64,000 bases of DNA from Microbacteriaceae bacterium (lineage in GTDB: Bacteria > Actinomycetota > Actinomycetes > Actinomycetales > Microbacteriaceae): NCBI GenBank assembly GCA_003852775.1, contig RDDZ01000014.1, positions 1 through 64,000 of the forward strand, written 5' to 3'. The notes under the pieces were generated by a model. The model was not told the DNA's origin and did no database searches. It saw only the letters and a program-made list of their open reading frames with translations. Position numbers and translations under genes: made by a program. Shown one piece after another: positions 50,558-59,990 of the stretch (within the stretch, counting starts at the first letter, position 1; every line of letters starts with the position of its first letter).

Positions 50558-51708
50558 GCGCCGGGAGCCTTCCACTCGGGCAGCGTCCCCGTGAGCGCAT
50601 GCTGGCCGAGGGCGCGCGTGCGCTGGATGACGGGGTTGTGCGACGCGATCGTGCGGACGTTGCGCCAGTGCCGGTCGAGCCCGCGGTCGACGGCGAGAGC
50701 GGATGCGCCGCCCACCTCGAACAGGCGCGTCGCCGCCTCGAGCACGAGGCGCGGCACGACCTCCTGCAGGCGGAACACGTCGAACTGGAGGCGCTGCAGC
50801 TCGTCCGCGTCGGCGCCGGAGTCGACCGCGTCGCCGAGCTCGCGCGCGACCGAGAGCACGAGCCGCCGGGCGGTGCTCGCGGCGACGCTCAACTCGCCGA
50901 CGACGAGCTGCACGAGCGGGTCCTCGCGCGGGAGGGTCTCGCCCGCGAAGCCGAAGGTCCGGCGGCGCGGGACGACGAACGCGATCGTGTCGTCGAGCGC
51001 GCGCTGCGCGATCCCCGCGACGACCGCCACGAGACTCAGCTGGAAGACCGAGCCGAGCAGGTGCCAGCGGGCCGCGTCCGTGTCGGAGGCGACCACGTCG
51101 TCCGGATCGACGGGCACGCGCTCGAAGACGGTCGTGCCGCTGCCGGTGAGGGGCTGGCCGAAGCCGTCCCAGTCGTCGATCGAGCGCACGCCGTCGTGGT
51201 GCGCGGTCACCGTCACGGCGACCCGCTCGTCGCCGTCGAGCGCCGCGAGGTGGATCCAGTCGGCGTAGATGCTGCCGGTCGTGTAGTACTTCGTGCCGCT
51301 CAGCACGAGGGTGTCGCCCTCGCGCTCAAGGCGCGTGCCGAGGCGCGCCGTCTCCTGGCGCTCCGACTGCGCGTTGCCCACGAACTGGCCGGCGACGACG
51401 CGCTCGTACCAGCGGGAGGGGGCGGCATCCCCCTGCGCGCGCAGCGCCTCGACGAACGCGACGTGACCGCGCCACACGTGGCCGAGGCTCGCATCCGCCG
51501 CCGAGAGGTCCACGAGGTGCGCGAAGAGCTGCTCAAGCGGGACGTCGGCACCTCCGTGCGCGGCGGGCACGCGCAGGGCGCCGAAGCCGAACGCGCGCAG
51601 CTCGGCGAGCTCGGCGTGGAGCAGACGCCGCTCGCGCTCGCGCTCGACAGCGCCCGGGGCGACCCGGGCGAGGAACTGCGCGAAAGTCTCCGGGGAGAAC
51701 GCGGTCAA
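50554..51708 (-). CDS. Acyl-CoA-dehydrogenase-fold flavin monooxygenase (SfnB/DszC-like), copy 2
   Basis: This 384-residue protein aligns throughout with copy 1 at 48384-49565: SIDDWDGFGQPLTGSGTTVFERV and RLFEVGGASALAVDRGLDRHWRNVRTIASHNP. The start is TTG at 51708 overlapping the permease stop as TTGA, with GGAAGG about 7 nt upstream. Two diverged copies in one operon suggest two substrates or two successive oxidations. Confidence 0.82.
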   Translation of the reverse strand: MTAFSPETFAQFLARVAPGAVERERERRLLHAELAELRAFGFGALRVPAAHGGADVPLEQLFAHLVDLSAADASLGHVWRGHVAFVEALRAQGDAAPSRWYERVVAGQFVGNAQSERQETARLGTRLEREGDTLVLSGTKYYTTGSIYADWIHLAALDGDERVAVTVTAHHDGVRSIDDWDGFGQPLTGSGTTVFERVPVDPDDVVASDTDAARWHLLGSVFQLSLVAVVAGIAQRALDDTIAFVVPRRRTFGFAGETLPREDPLVQLVVGELSVAASTARRLVLSVARELGDAVDSGADADELQRLQFDVFRLQEVVPRLVLEAATRLFEVGGASALAVDRGLDRHWRNVRTIASHNPVIQRTRALGQHALTGTLPEWKAPGA

Positions 51709-52367
51709 TGCATCACCTTCCGTGCGATCCGGTTGCCGGCCGCCTGCACGAGCTGCACGATCACGACGAGCGCGAGCACGACGACGAGGATCACGGTGTA
51801 GTCGAATCGCGCCCAGCCGTACTGGAGCGCGAGGTTGCCGAGGCCGCCGCCGCCGATCGCGCCGGCGACGGCGCTCGCGTCGATGAGGGCCACGAGGATG
51901 TAGGTGAGGCCCAGCACGAGCGGGCCGAGCTGCTCGGGGATCACGATCGTGAAGAGCACCCGCAGCGGGCTCGCTCCCATCGCCGTGCCGGCCTCGACGG
52001 CACCGGGGTTCACGGCGACGAGGTTCGACTCGATCACGCGCGCGATCGCGACGCTCGCGACGATCGCGAGCGGGAACGACGCGGCGAGCGGGCCGAGGCT
52101 CGTGCCGTAGATGAGGCGCGTGAGCCCCACGACGGCGATCGCGACGATGATGAACGGCACGGGCCGCACGAAGTTGATGATCGCGTTGAGCACCGTGAAT
52201 ACGACGCGGTTCTCGAGGAGGTTGCCCGGGCGCGACGCGTAGAGCCACAGGGCGATGAGCACCCCCACGGCGCCCGCGACGCCGAAGGAGACGCCGACCA
52301 TGAGGCCCGTCTCTCCGAGCGCCTTGAGGAACCGCGGCAGGAACGCCGCGAGGTCGAACTCACGCAT
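51705..52367 (-). CDS. MetI-like ABC transporter permease
   Basis: This 220-residue protein has five membrane helices and the permease EAA loop VEAGTAMGASPLRVLFTIVIPE. It belongs to the methionine-uptake (MUT) family permeases. The ATG at 52367 overlaps the ATPase stop by 8 bp. Substrate may be methionine or another sulfur compound, judging from the operon. Confidence 0.87.
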   Translation of the reverse strand: MREFDLAAFLPRFLKALGETGLMVGVSFGVAGAVGVLIALWLYASRPGNLLENRVVFTVLNAIINFVRPVPFIIVAIAVVGLTRLIYGTSLGPLAASFPLAIVASVAIARVIESNLVAVNPGAVEAGTAMGASPLRVLFTIVIPEQLGPLVLGLTYILVALIDASAVAGAIGGGGLGNLALQYGWARFDYTVILVVVLALVVIVQLVQAAGNRIARKVMH

Positions 52368-53388
52368 GGGCGACCTCCCGCACAGCCGTGATCGAGCGCA
52401 GGTCGTGGATCGCGGCATCGACTGCGTCGTCGTCGCCGAGCAGCTCGACCGTGAGGCTGCCGAAGAGCCGCGACTGCAGCTCGTCGACGCCGCCGTAGAC
52501 GACGTTGAAGTCGACGTCGTGGGTGCGGGCGACGCGGGAGAGGAACGGGTCGTTCGACTCGCGGTTCTCCACGTGGATCTGCACGATGCGCCCGCGGTGC
52601 ACGGCCCGGATGCTCTCGAGCGTCGCGGCGGACGGCTCGTGGTGCAGCACCGACGAGACGAAGCGCCGCGTCGTGGGGTTCTGCGGGTTCGAGAAGACGT
52701 CGTAGACCGTGCCGTGCTCGACGACCCGGCCGCTGTCCATGACGGCGACCCGGTTGGCGATCTGGCGGATCACGTCGATCTCGTGCGTGACGAGCAGGAT
52801 CGTGACGAGGTACTCCTCGTTGACACGCTGCAGCAGCTCGAGCACCTCTCCCGTCGTCTCGGGGTCGAGGGCGCTCGTCGACTCGTCGGAGATCAGGATG
52901 TCGGGGCGCGTCGCGAGGGCGCGCGCGATGCCGACGCGCTGCTTCTGCCCGCCCGAGAGCTGCGAGGGGTAGGCGAGGGCCTTGTCGGTGAGGCCCACGA
53001 AGTCGAGCAGCTCCTCGACGCGGTCGAGCACCGCATCCTTGCCGAGGCCCGAGAGGGCCAGCGGGTAGGCGATATTGCCGTAGACGGTGCGCGAGGCGAG
53101 CAGGTTGAACTGCTGGAAGATCATCCCGATCCCGCGCCGCGCCTTCCACAGCGCGGGACCGGTGAGCGACGAGATCTCGCGCCCGTCGACGACCACACGG
53201 CCGCTCGTCGGACGTTCGAGCGCATTCACGGTGCGCAGCAGCGTCGACTTCCCGGCGCCGGAGTACCCGACGATGCCGAAGATGTCGCCGCGCCCGACCT
53301 CGAGGTCGACGGAGCGCAGCGCCTCGACGCGGCGCCCGTCGACCTCGAAGCTCTTCGAGACGTTCTCGAACGAGATGGCCGTGCTCAT
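52360..53388 (-). CDS. MetN-like ABC transporter ATPase with C-terminal NIL domain
   Basis: This 342-residue ATPase has Walker A GYSGAGKST, Q loop FQQFNLL, signature LSGGQKQR, Walker B ILISDESTSALDP and H-loop VTHEID. The last 80 residues (ILVQIHVENRESNDPFLSRV-like through DLRSITAV) are a NIL domain, which in MetN binds methionine and inhibits transport. It overlaps metQ as ATGA. Confidence 0.9.
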   Translation of the reverse strand: MSTAISFENVSKSFEVDGRRVEALRSVDLEVGRGDIFGIVGYSGAGKSTLLRTVNALERPTSGRVVVDGREISSLTGPALWKARRGIGMIFQQFNLLASRTVYGNIAYPLALSGLGKDAVLDRVEELLDFVGLTDKALAYPSQLSGGQKQRVGIARALATRPDILISDESTSALDPETTGEVLELLQRVNEEYLVTILLVTHEIDVIRQIANRVAVMDSGRVVEHGTVYDVFSNPQNPTTRRFVSSVLHHEPSAATLESIRAVHRGRIVQIHVENRESNDPFLSRVARTHDVDFNVVYGGVDELQSRLFGSLTVELLGDDDAVDAAIHDLRSITAVREVAHA

Positions 53389-54392
53389 GGCTGCTTGTTC
53401 GCCTCGGCCGACTTCTGCAGCTGTGCGAGCTTGTCGCGGAGCGTCTCGACCGGCACCTTCACGAGCACGCTGTTGCCGAAGTTCTCCTCCAGCAGGGCCT
53501 CGGCGACGCGCGGGTCTGCGTAGACCTTCTCGAGGATCTTCCACGCCGGGTTGTCGACGTTGTCGGCTCGCGTCGCGACGACGTTCACGTACGGCAGGTT
53601 CTGCTCCGCGAGCGAGTCGTCGAGGTAGAGCGCCGACTCCTTGGTGACGCCCTGGCTCGGGTCGAAGTACGAGGTGCCGACCACGACGGCCGAGAGGCTC
53701 GGGTCGTCGAACTGCTGCGGGATGGTGCGGGCGCCGATCTCGACGAACTCGAGGCCGCGCGGGTTCGAGGTGACGTCGTCGGTGCTCGGGAAGTCGCCCG
53801 CGTCGTCGGCGAGCTCGATGAGGCCCGCCGCGGCGAGGATGTTGAGCGCGCGTCCGCCGTTCGACGGGTCGTCGGGGATGGCGATGCGGCCGCCCTCGGG
53901 GATCTCGTCGAGCGAGTCGTGGCTCGCCGAGAAGACGCCCCACTGGGTGATGACGGTCGAGAACACGGGCGCGAGGTCTGCCCCGTTCTCGGCGTTGAAC
54001 GCCGAGAGGTACAGGATGTGCTGGAACGCGTTGGCGTCGACGGTGCCGGCCACGAGCTCGGTGTTGGGGAGCACCCAGTCCTCGGTGTTCACCCACTCGA
54101 TCTCGAGGCCCTGCTCGGCGGCGACCTCCTTGATGGCGTCCTGGAAGGCGGAGTCCTCGGAGACGGCGATCCGGACCTTGATGGGCTCGGCGGCCGTTCC
54201 GCCGGCGTCGCCGTCGGCCTCGGCGCGCTGACCGCCGAGCGACGTGCCGAGCACGACGCCGCCGACCACGAGCACGGCCGCCACGATCGCCGCGATCACG
54301 CCGATGAGGATGTTGCGCTTCTTCTTGCTGCTCGCCTCGACGGCGGAGCGGAGGTCGCTCGTGGCCTCGGGCGTCGACTTCTGATCGGACAC
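53385..54392 (-). CDS. MetQ/NlpA-like substrate-binding protein with membrane anchor
   Basis: This 335-residue protein has a 26-residue basic N-terminus (SSKKKRN) and then one helix (ILIGVIAAIVAAVLVVGGVVLG), giving an uncleaved signal anchor rather than a lipobox. The rest is an NlpA lipoprotein-9 domain (VRIAVSEDSAFQDAIKEVAAEQGL, NAFQHILYLSAF, IAIPDDPSNGGRAL). It is the first gene of the seven-gene sulfur operon. Start GTG has AAAGG upstream. 54393-54609 shows no gene and no recognised riboswitch. Confidence 0.87.
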   Translation of the reverse strand: MSDQKSTPEATSDLRSAVEASSKKKRNILIGVIAAIVAAVLVVGGVVLGTSLGGQRAEADGDAGGTAAEPIKVRIAVSEDSAFQDAIKEVAAEQGLEIEWVNTEDWVLPNTELVAGTVDANAFQHILYLSAFNAENGADLAPVFSTVITQWGVFSASHDSLDEIPEGGRIAIPDDPSNGGRALNILAAAGLIELADDAGDFPSTDDVTSNPRGLEFVEIGARTIPQQFDDPSLSAVVVGTSYFDPSQGVTKESALYLDDSLAEQNLPYVNVVATRADNVDNPAWKILEKVYADPRVAEALLEENFGNSVLVKVPVETLRDKLAQLQKSAEANKQP

Positions 54393-54609
54393 GGTGTCGC
54401 CTTTCGTGCTGGTGGTCCACAGGTGCGGGAGCGCCCATTGAACGCACGGTCGCCCCGCCGCGGCAAACGCGTCGTGTCACATTCGCGCCGGTCGCGTCAC
54501 GGTGTGTGACGAGTTGTCGCCGAGCGCCTCACGACGTAACCGACAAGGGCCGCGACGCGCCGATCACCGTCGTTGACCCGACCCGGCGGTTGCCGACAGA
54601 GTGGCGGCT

Positions 54610-55539
54610 ATGGACCTCGAGCGGGTCGACGTCGACCTCCGTTCCGCCACCCGAACCGCACCCACCGCCGACCCGACGAAGCCGGCCGTGCGCCGCGCGG
54701 CGGGTGTCGCGCTGTCGGTCATGCCGGTCAAGCGCGCCCGCGGGGTGCGCGTGCGCACGCTGCGCGCGGGGGCCGCGAAGGTGCGCCTGTACCAGCCTCC
54801 CGCGCAGCGCACGGATGCGGCCCTCCTCTGGATCCACGGCGGCGGCCTCGTGCTCGGCAACCCCCGGCAGGACGAGCGGCTCGTGAGCGAGACGGCCGCG
54901 GCGCTCGGGATGACCGTCGTGTCGGCGTACTACCGGCTCGCGCCCGAGCATCCGTTCCCCGCAGCGTTGCAGGACATCCACGCCGCGTGGCAGTGGCTGC
55001 AGGCGCACGCCCCGTCGTTGGGCGTCGACCCGCGACGCGTCGTCGTGGGTGGGGAGAGCGCGGGCGGCGGGCTCGCGGCGAGCGTCGTGCAGCTCCTGCA
55101 CGACACGGGCGCGCATCCGCTCGGGCAGTGGCTGTTCTGCCCGATGCTCGACGACCGCACGGCGGCGCGCACCGAGCTCGACGCGCTCGACCACTTCGTG
55201 TGGAACAACGTGCTCAACCGCTTCGGTTGGAGCTCCTACCTCGGGCGGCCGCCCGGCTCGTACGAGGTGCCGGCCTACGCCGTCGCCGCGCGGCGGCCCG
55301 ACCTCGCCGGGCTCCCGCCCGCGTGGATCTGCGTGGGCGACATCGAGCTCTTCCACGACGAGGACGTCGAGTACGCCCGGCGCCTCGAGCAGGCGGGCGT
55401 CCCCGTGACGCTCGACGTCACGGCGGGGACGCCGCACGCCTTCGAGAACTGGGCCGCCGACACGGCGCCCGCCCGGATGCTCGTGCGCCGTGCGCAGGCG
55501 TGGCTGGGCGAGCTCGTGGGGGTCGTGCCGGGGGGTTGA
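54610..55539 (+). CDS. Alpha/beta hydrolase, hormone-sensitive-lipase-like esterase
   Basis: This 309-residue esterase has the oxyanion motif WIHGGGLVLGN, nucleophile elbow VVGGESAGGGLAA, acid in GDIELFHDEDVEYA and histidine in GTPHAFENW. This is the HSL/GDSAG-like family (family IV). It probably cleaves short-chain or xenobiotic esters. CAGAGT 7 nt before the ATG with TTGACC 18 bp further up suggests a leaderless transcript. It converges on the sugar kinase. Confidence 0.82.
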   Translation: MDLERVDVDLRSATRTAPTADPTKPAVRRAAGVALSVMPVKRARGVRVRTLRAGAAKVRLYQPPAQRTDAALLWIHGGGLVLGNPRQDERLVSETAAALGMTVVSAYYRLAPEHPFPAALQDIHAAWQWLQAHAPSLGVDPRRVVVGGESAGGGLAASVVQLLHDTGAHPLGQWLFCPMLDDRTAARTELDALDHFVWNNVLNRFGWSSYLGRPPGSYEVPAYAVAARRPDLAGLPPAWICVGDIELFHDEDVEYARRLEQAGVPVTLDVTAGTPHAFENWAADTAPARMLVRRAQAWLGELVGVVPGG

Positions 55540-55610
55540 GCGGGGGCTGGTCTCGACACGCGCCTGCGGCGCTACTCGACCAGCGATGGAGCGAGCGAGC
55601 CGCTCAACCC
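55533..55610. repeat. Nested inverted repeat spanning two stop codons (REP-like copy E)
   Basis: GGGTTGAGCGG (55533-55543) pairs with CCGCTCAACCC (55600-55610); these arms contain the esterase stop and the kinase stop. Inside, GCTGGTCTCGA... to ...TCGACCAGC (55546-55584) is a diverged copy of the REP-like element at 16327 and 18168. It probably works as a bidirectional terminator. Confidence 0.7.
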
Positions 55611-56506
55611 GCTGTGGCGACGAGCTTGCGCAGGGGGTGCTCGGGGGCGAGGCGCGCGAGCGCGACGGCCCCGTCGATGCCCGTGCCGTGCGGAGCCTCG
55701 AATCGGGCGGTCGGGTGCACGGCGAGCACGGCCTCCTCGAACGCCGCGCGCACGTGGGCTCCGCGGAGCACGCCGCCGATCGCGCTCACGAACGGCGAGG
55801 TCTCGACGCCGACGCGGCGCAGGGCGGTCACGGCGGAGAGGGCGAGCTCCTCCCCCGCCTCACGGCAGATGCGGGCGGCCACGGGGTCCGTGTCCGCGTG
55901 CTCGGCGACGGCGCGCGCGAAGGATGCGACGACGCTCACGCGCGCGGGGTCGGACTGGAGCAGCACGTAGGCGTCCTCGAGGTCGGGCCAGTGCTCGCGC
56001 ACGACCGCGGTGAGCGAGGTGGCGGGACCACGGCCGTCGTGGGCCCGCATGACGGCGTCGAGCGCCTGCCTGCCCAGCCAGAAGCCGCTGCCGGCGTCTC
56101 CCATGAGGTAGCCCCAGCCGTCGACGCGCGCGACCCCCGCGGGGCCGACGGCGAACACGATCGAGCCCGTGCCGCTCGCGACGACGACGCCCGGCAGCTC
56201 GCCGAGGGTGCCGAGGTAGGAGGTCACCGAGTCGTGGGCGAGCAGCACGCGCGAGTCCCACGGCAGGAGGTCGCGGAGCGCGGACGCGTCGTGCTCGAGG
56301 CTCGTGAGGCCGGAGGCGCCTGCCGCCACCACGTCGATCGGCACCTCCCCCGCGACGGTGCGCGCGGCATCCGCGAGCTGCGGCAGGAGCGGCTGGTCGG
56401 TGCGCACCCCCGGGAGCACGCGCTCGACCGGCTCGGCGCCGGGACGCTCGAGACGCAGCTTGATGCCCGTCTGCCCCGCGTCGATCGCGAGCAGCACCTC
56501 GTCCAC
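55604..56506 (-). CDS. BadF/BadG-type sugar kinase (N-acetylglucosamine-kinase-like)
   Basis: This 300-residue ASKHA kinase has phosphate-1 loop LAIDAGQTGIKLRL, phosphate-2 VVVASGTGSIVFAVG, GDAGSGFWLG and IGGVLRGAHV. The family phosphorylates amino sugars or related hexoses. As last gene of a beta-mannan operon it might phosphorylate mannose or a mannose derivative. Start is GTG with GGAGGGG upstream, 2 nt after the GH113 stop. Confidence 0.8.
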   Translation of the reverse strand: MDEVLLAIDAGQTGIKLRLERPGAEPVERVLPGVRTDQPLLPQLADAARTVAGEVPIDVVAAGASGLTSLEHDASALRDLLPWDSRVLLAHDSVTSYLGTLGELPGVVVASGTGSIVFAVGPAGVARVDGWGYLMGDAGSGFWLGRQALDAVMRAHDGRGPATSLTAVVREHWPDLEDAYVLLQSDPARVSVVASFARAVAEHADTDPVAARICREAGEELALSAVTALRRVGVETSPFVSAIGGVLRGAHVRAAFEEAVLAVHPTARFEAPHGTGIDGAVALARLAPEHPLRKLVATAG

Positions 56507-56508
56507 AA

Positions 56509-57507
56509 CTACCCCTCCGTGCTCCAGTCGCGGTAGCGGGCCGCCATGAGCTCGCCCGCCGGCTTGCCGAACGGGCAGTAGTCGTCGTTCGCCACCGCGT
56601 CCTGCTCAGGGTACAAGCGGGCCGGCCAGTCCCACAGCATGAGCCCGCGCACCCAGGGCCGCGCGCGCACGGCGTCGAACATCGCCTCGTAGTAGCGCAG
56701 CTGCTCCGCGCCCGAGGGCTCGCCCGGCAGCGCCCAGTCGTTGGGCCGTGCCGCCGAGCCGGTGCGCGAGGGGCAGCCCGCCTCCATGAAGAAGAACGGC
56801 TTGCCCGATGCCGCGACGACCGCCTCGATGCGGTCGAGCTGCGATTCCCATCCGTCGATCGGGTAGTAGCCGCTCGACGAGATCACGTCGACGGCGTCCC
56901 ACCACGTGACGCGATCCTCCTGGTACTTGTCGCAGTTGTAGGTGACGAGCCCCGAGTAAACCTCGCGCACCCCCGCGATGAGGGCGCGCCACTCGGCCTC
57001 CCGCGAGTCGGAGCGCACCATCTCGCACCCGACGCACAGCATCGCGCAGCCCTCGGCCTCGGCGATGCGCGCCGCGTGCAGGATGAACCGCCGGTATGAC
57101 GCGAACCACTCCGTCCAGCTCGGCTCGCCGGGAACGTCCCAGTCGAAGAAGCCGATGTGCGCGCGCCACGTGCCGTCGGCGACGTTCACGACGGGCTTGA
57201 GGCACACCCGCAGCCCGAGCGAGTGGGCCGCGCGGATGGCGCCGACGATCTCGTCGTCGCCCACCTGCGGCCCGCGCTCGAAGGGGATGTCGGTCGAGAA
57301 CGCCGTGGCCTGCTCGGTCGCGTAGGCGATGGCCGTCCACGTGACACCGTGCTCGGCCATGCGGCGCATCGACTCCGCGGCCTCGGGAGTCGCCCACGTG
57401 CCGCACGTGCCGACCCAGCCCCACGTCATGCCGCACACGGGGTCACCGGCGATGCGCAGGGTCTCGAGCGCGCTCGACGCTTCGCCGCTCACCGGGGCCC
57501 CGCTCAC
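56509..57507 (-). CDS. Glycoside hydrolase family 113-like beta-mannanase
   Basis: This 332-residue TIM-barrel protein has GMTWGWVGTCGTWATPEAAESMRRMAEHGVTW, LRVCLKPVVNVADGTWRAHIGF, the acid/base region CVGCEMVRSDSREAEWRALI, VISSSGYYPI and the nucleophile FFFMEAGCPSRTG. These match GH113 mannanases such as Alicyclobacillus ManA. No signal peptide is present, so it should act on imported mannooligosaccharides. GTG start overlaps the GH2 stop as GTGA. Confidence 0.82.
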   Translation of the reverse strand: MSGAPVSGEASSALETLRIAGDPVCGMTWGWVGTCGTWATPEAAESMRRMAEHGVTWTAIAYATEQATAFSTDIPFERGPQVGDDEIVGAIRAAHSLGLRVCLKPVVNVADGTWRAHIGFFDWDVPGEPSWTEWFASYRRFILHAARIAEAEGCAMLCVGCEMVRSDSREAEWRALIAGVREVYSGLVTYNCDKYQEDRVTWWDAVDVISSSGYYPIDGWESQLDRIEAVVAASGKPFFFMEAGCPSRTGSAARPNDWALPGEPSGAEQLRYYEAMFDAVRARPWVRGLMLWDWPARLYPEQDAVANDDYCPFGKPAGELMAARYRDWSTEG

Positions 57508-59990
57508 CGGACCACCAGCTCGTTGCCCGAGCGCAGTACGCGCGGGTCGGCGAACGCGGATGCCGCAGCGCCCCCCGCGCCCCGCACGTGGAAGGTGTGC
57601 GCCTCCCCCGGCAGCAGCGTCACGAGTCCCGAGTCGACCGTCGCATCCGGGTGCACCTTGTCGACGAGCAGCGTGACGTCGCGCAGCAGCGTCTCGGCCA
57701 CGACCGTCACGAGCAGCTCGTCGGACTCGCCGCCGAACGCCGTGCGCACCTCGAACCGCGCCACCGGCAGCGCAGACTCCCGCGGCCGGGTGCCGAACGA
57801 GAGCCCCCGCACACCGTCGAGAGACGCGACGAGCAGCTCGGATGCCGGGTCGCCGAATGCGGCAACGGCATCCGGCAGCTCCACAGTCGCGCTCGACCAC
57901 GGCGCGACCGACACCGGCACCGAGACCTCGGCGAGCACCGCGCCGTCGTACCCGCGGCGCGCGAGCACGAGCGAGCCCTCCCACGCATCCGCGGTGTCGT
58001 TCGAGACCACCGCCGCGAGCGCCGCGCCGCGCGGCTGGATCGTCACGACCCGGGGGGCGAAGGCGTTCTTGAGCGCGAAGTAGAGCGGCTTCTCACGACC
58101 GTCGCCGTCGATCGCCGCCCACGAGGTCACCGGCCAGCAGTCGTTGAGCTGCCACACGACGGCACCCGAGGTGCGCGGCGCGTGCGAGCGAAAGTGCTCG
58201 AGCGCGAAGCCGACCGCGTTCGCCTGGCCCAGCTGCATCGCCCAGTGCCAGGCGTCCATGTCGCGCGGCACGCGGTAGTGCGGCAGCAGCCCGTCGACGA
58301 GCTTCTGGTTGCCCTCGATCGCCTTCTGGTGCACGAGCATGCCGGGCGACTCGGGGGTGAGCGGGTCATCGCTGAGCGCGCGCGTCAGGGTCGTCCAGGC
58401 GGGCGGGCCCTGCCATCCGAACTCCGCGACGAAGCGCGGCGTGTGCTCGCGGTAGGTCTCCCAGCCCCGCCGGTTCCACTGCTCCCACAGGTGCGTCGAG
58501 CCGCTCGTCTCGTCGTTCGGATGCTGGTCGCGGTCCGGGCTGAACGGGCTGCCGGGCGCGTAGGGCACGTGCGGCGCGAGCTCGGCGACGACCGCCGGCA
58601 GCTCGTCGTAGTAGTAGAGCTCGCCCCACGTCGCACCGTCGAGTCGGGTCTCCCAGCCCCAGTCGACGCGGCCCCACAGGTTCTCGTTGTTGCCCGTGAG
58701 CAGCGCGAGCGAAGCGTGGTGGGCGATGCGCGCGACGTTGTCGCGGGCCTCCGCCTCGACCTCCGAGCGGATGGGCTCCTCCTCCGGGTAGGCCGCGCAG
58801 GCGAAGAGGAAGTCCTGCCAGGTGAGGAGCCCCAGCTCGTCGGCGAGGTCGTAGAACGCGTCGTCCTCGTAGATGCCGCCGCCCCACACGCGCACGAGGT
58901 TGACGCCCGCCGCGGCCGCCTGGCGCAGGCGGCGCTCGTAGCGGGCGCGGTCGACGCGCGGGAAGAGGGCGTCATCCGGGATCCAGTTGACGCCCTTGAC
59001 CCAGACGGGGCGTTCGTTGACGACGAGCTGGAAGGGTCGTCCGTCGGCGTCGGGCTCGGTGTCCCAGCGGAGGGTGCGGAAGCCGACGCGGCGCGAGGTC
59101 TCGTCGAGCAGCTCGCCGCCGTCCGTCCGACGCAGCCGCACCGCGACGTCGGAGAGCGGCTGCGCGCCGTGGCCGACCGGCCACCAACGCTCGACCGCCT
59201 CGAGCTCGACCCGCAGCGACGCCTCCGAGGCGCCGGGGCCGATCGCCGCCCGCGCGACCGCGACCCCGCCGTCCGGAAGCGCGACCTCGAGCTCCACCTC
59301 GAGCCCGGCGTCCGAGGCGCGCGCGACCGAGACCTCGGCCGTCACGACCCCGCCCTCGCCGACCGCCGCGGCCGCGACGCGCGCCTCCGCGATCCGCGCG
59401 GTCGACCACGCCTCGAGCCGCACCGAGCGCCAGACGCCGCTCGTGAACGTCGCGATGCCCCAGTCCCAGCCGAAGTTGCACGCCGACTTGCGGATCGCTT
59501 CGAACGGCATCGGGTAGGGCCGCGGGCGCGGGCCGAGCGCGAGACTCTGCTCGTTCGCGTAGCGCACGGGGCTGCGGAACCGGATGCGCAGCTCGCTTCC
59601 GCCGGCACGCACGAGCCCCGTCACGTCGAAGCGGTAGCGCCGGTGCTGGTTCGCCGTCTCGCCGAGCACGCGCCCGTCGAGCGTGACCGTCGCGACCGTG
59701 TCGAGCCCGTCGAACGCGAGCTCGAGCCGGTCGGCCGCGAGCTCGGCATCCGTCGCCTCGAGCCGCAGCGCGTACTCCCAGTCGACGAGCCCGATCCACG
59801 CGAGCGCCGACTCGTTGTCGTCGAGGTAGGGATCGGGGATGAGGCCCGCGTCGAGGAGCGCCTGGTGCACGACACCCGGCACGACCGCCGGCACACCGGC
59901 ATCCGCCAGTCGCGCATCGACGAGGGCCTCCGGCACGGGCCCACCCGCCGCGCGCACCGTCCACCCGGTGTGCAGCTCGCGCGCCGTCAC
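57504..59990 (-). CDS. Glycoside hydrolase family 2 beta-mannosidase
   Basis: This 828-residue protein has the jelly-roll GH2 N-terminal domain, an immunoglobulin-like domain and a TIM barrel with NWIPDDALFPRVDRARYERRL, VRVWGGGIYEDDAFYDLADELGLLTWQDFLFACAAYP, the acid/base TGNNENLWG and the nucleophile RFVAEFGWQGPP. It removes terminal mannose from beta-1,4-mannooligosaccharides. There is no signal peptide. GTG start overlaps the permease stop (GTGA). Confidence 0.93.
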   Translation of the reverse strand: MTARELHTGWTVRAAGGPVPEALVDARLADAGVPAVVPGVVHQALLDAGLIPDPYLDDNESALAWIGLVDWEYALRLEATDAELAADRLELAFDGLDTVATVTLDGRVLGETANQHRRYRFDVTGLVRAGGSELRIRFRSPVRYANEQSLALGPRPRPYPMPFEAIRKSACNFGWDWGIATFTSGVWRSVRLEAWSTARIAEARVAAAAVGEGGVVTAEVSVARASDAGLEVELEVALPDGGVAVARAAIGPGASEASLRVELEAVERWWPVGHGAQPLSDVAVRLRRTDGGELLDETSRRVGFRTLRWDTEPDADGRPFQLVVNERPVWVKGVNWIPDDALFPRVDRARYERRLRQAAAAGVNLVRVWGGGIYEDDAFYDLADELGLLTWQDFLFACAAYPEEEPIRSEVEAEARDNVARIAHHASLALLTGNNENLWGRVDWGWETRLDGATWGELYYYDELPAVVAELAPHVPYAPGSPFSPDRDQHPNDETSGSTHLWEQWNRRGWETYREHTPRFVAEFGWQGPPAWTTLTRALSDDPLTPESPGMLVHQKAIEGNQKLVDGLLPHYRVPRDMDAWHWAMQLGQANAVGFALEHFRSHAPRTSGAVVWQLNDCWPVTSWAAIDGDGREKPLYFALKNAFAPRVVTIQPRGAALAAVVSNDTADAWEGSLVLARRGYDGAVLAEVSVPVSVAPWSSATVELPDAVAAFGDPASELLVASLDGVRGLSFGTRPRESALPVARFEVRTAFGGESDELLVTVVAETLLRDVTLLVDKVHPDATVDSGLVTLLPGEAHTFHVRGAGGAAASAFADPRVLRSGNELVVR

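Noticed and set aside
54393-54480. Cysteine-containing leader peptide (MTRRVCRG start) upstream of the metQ-like gene
   Set aside because: It overlaps the metQ start out of frame and continues far beyond it, has one cysteine only and no -10 box at a leaderless distance.
54393-54609. SAM or other sulfur riboswitch ahead of the sulfur operon
   Set aside because: No conserved core or matching stem set could be recognised by eye; a covariance search would be needed.
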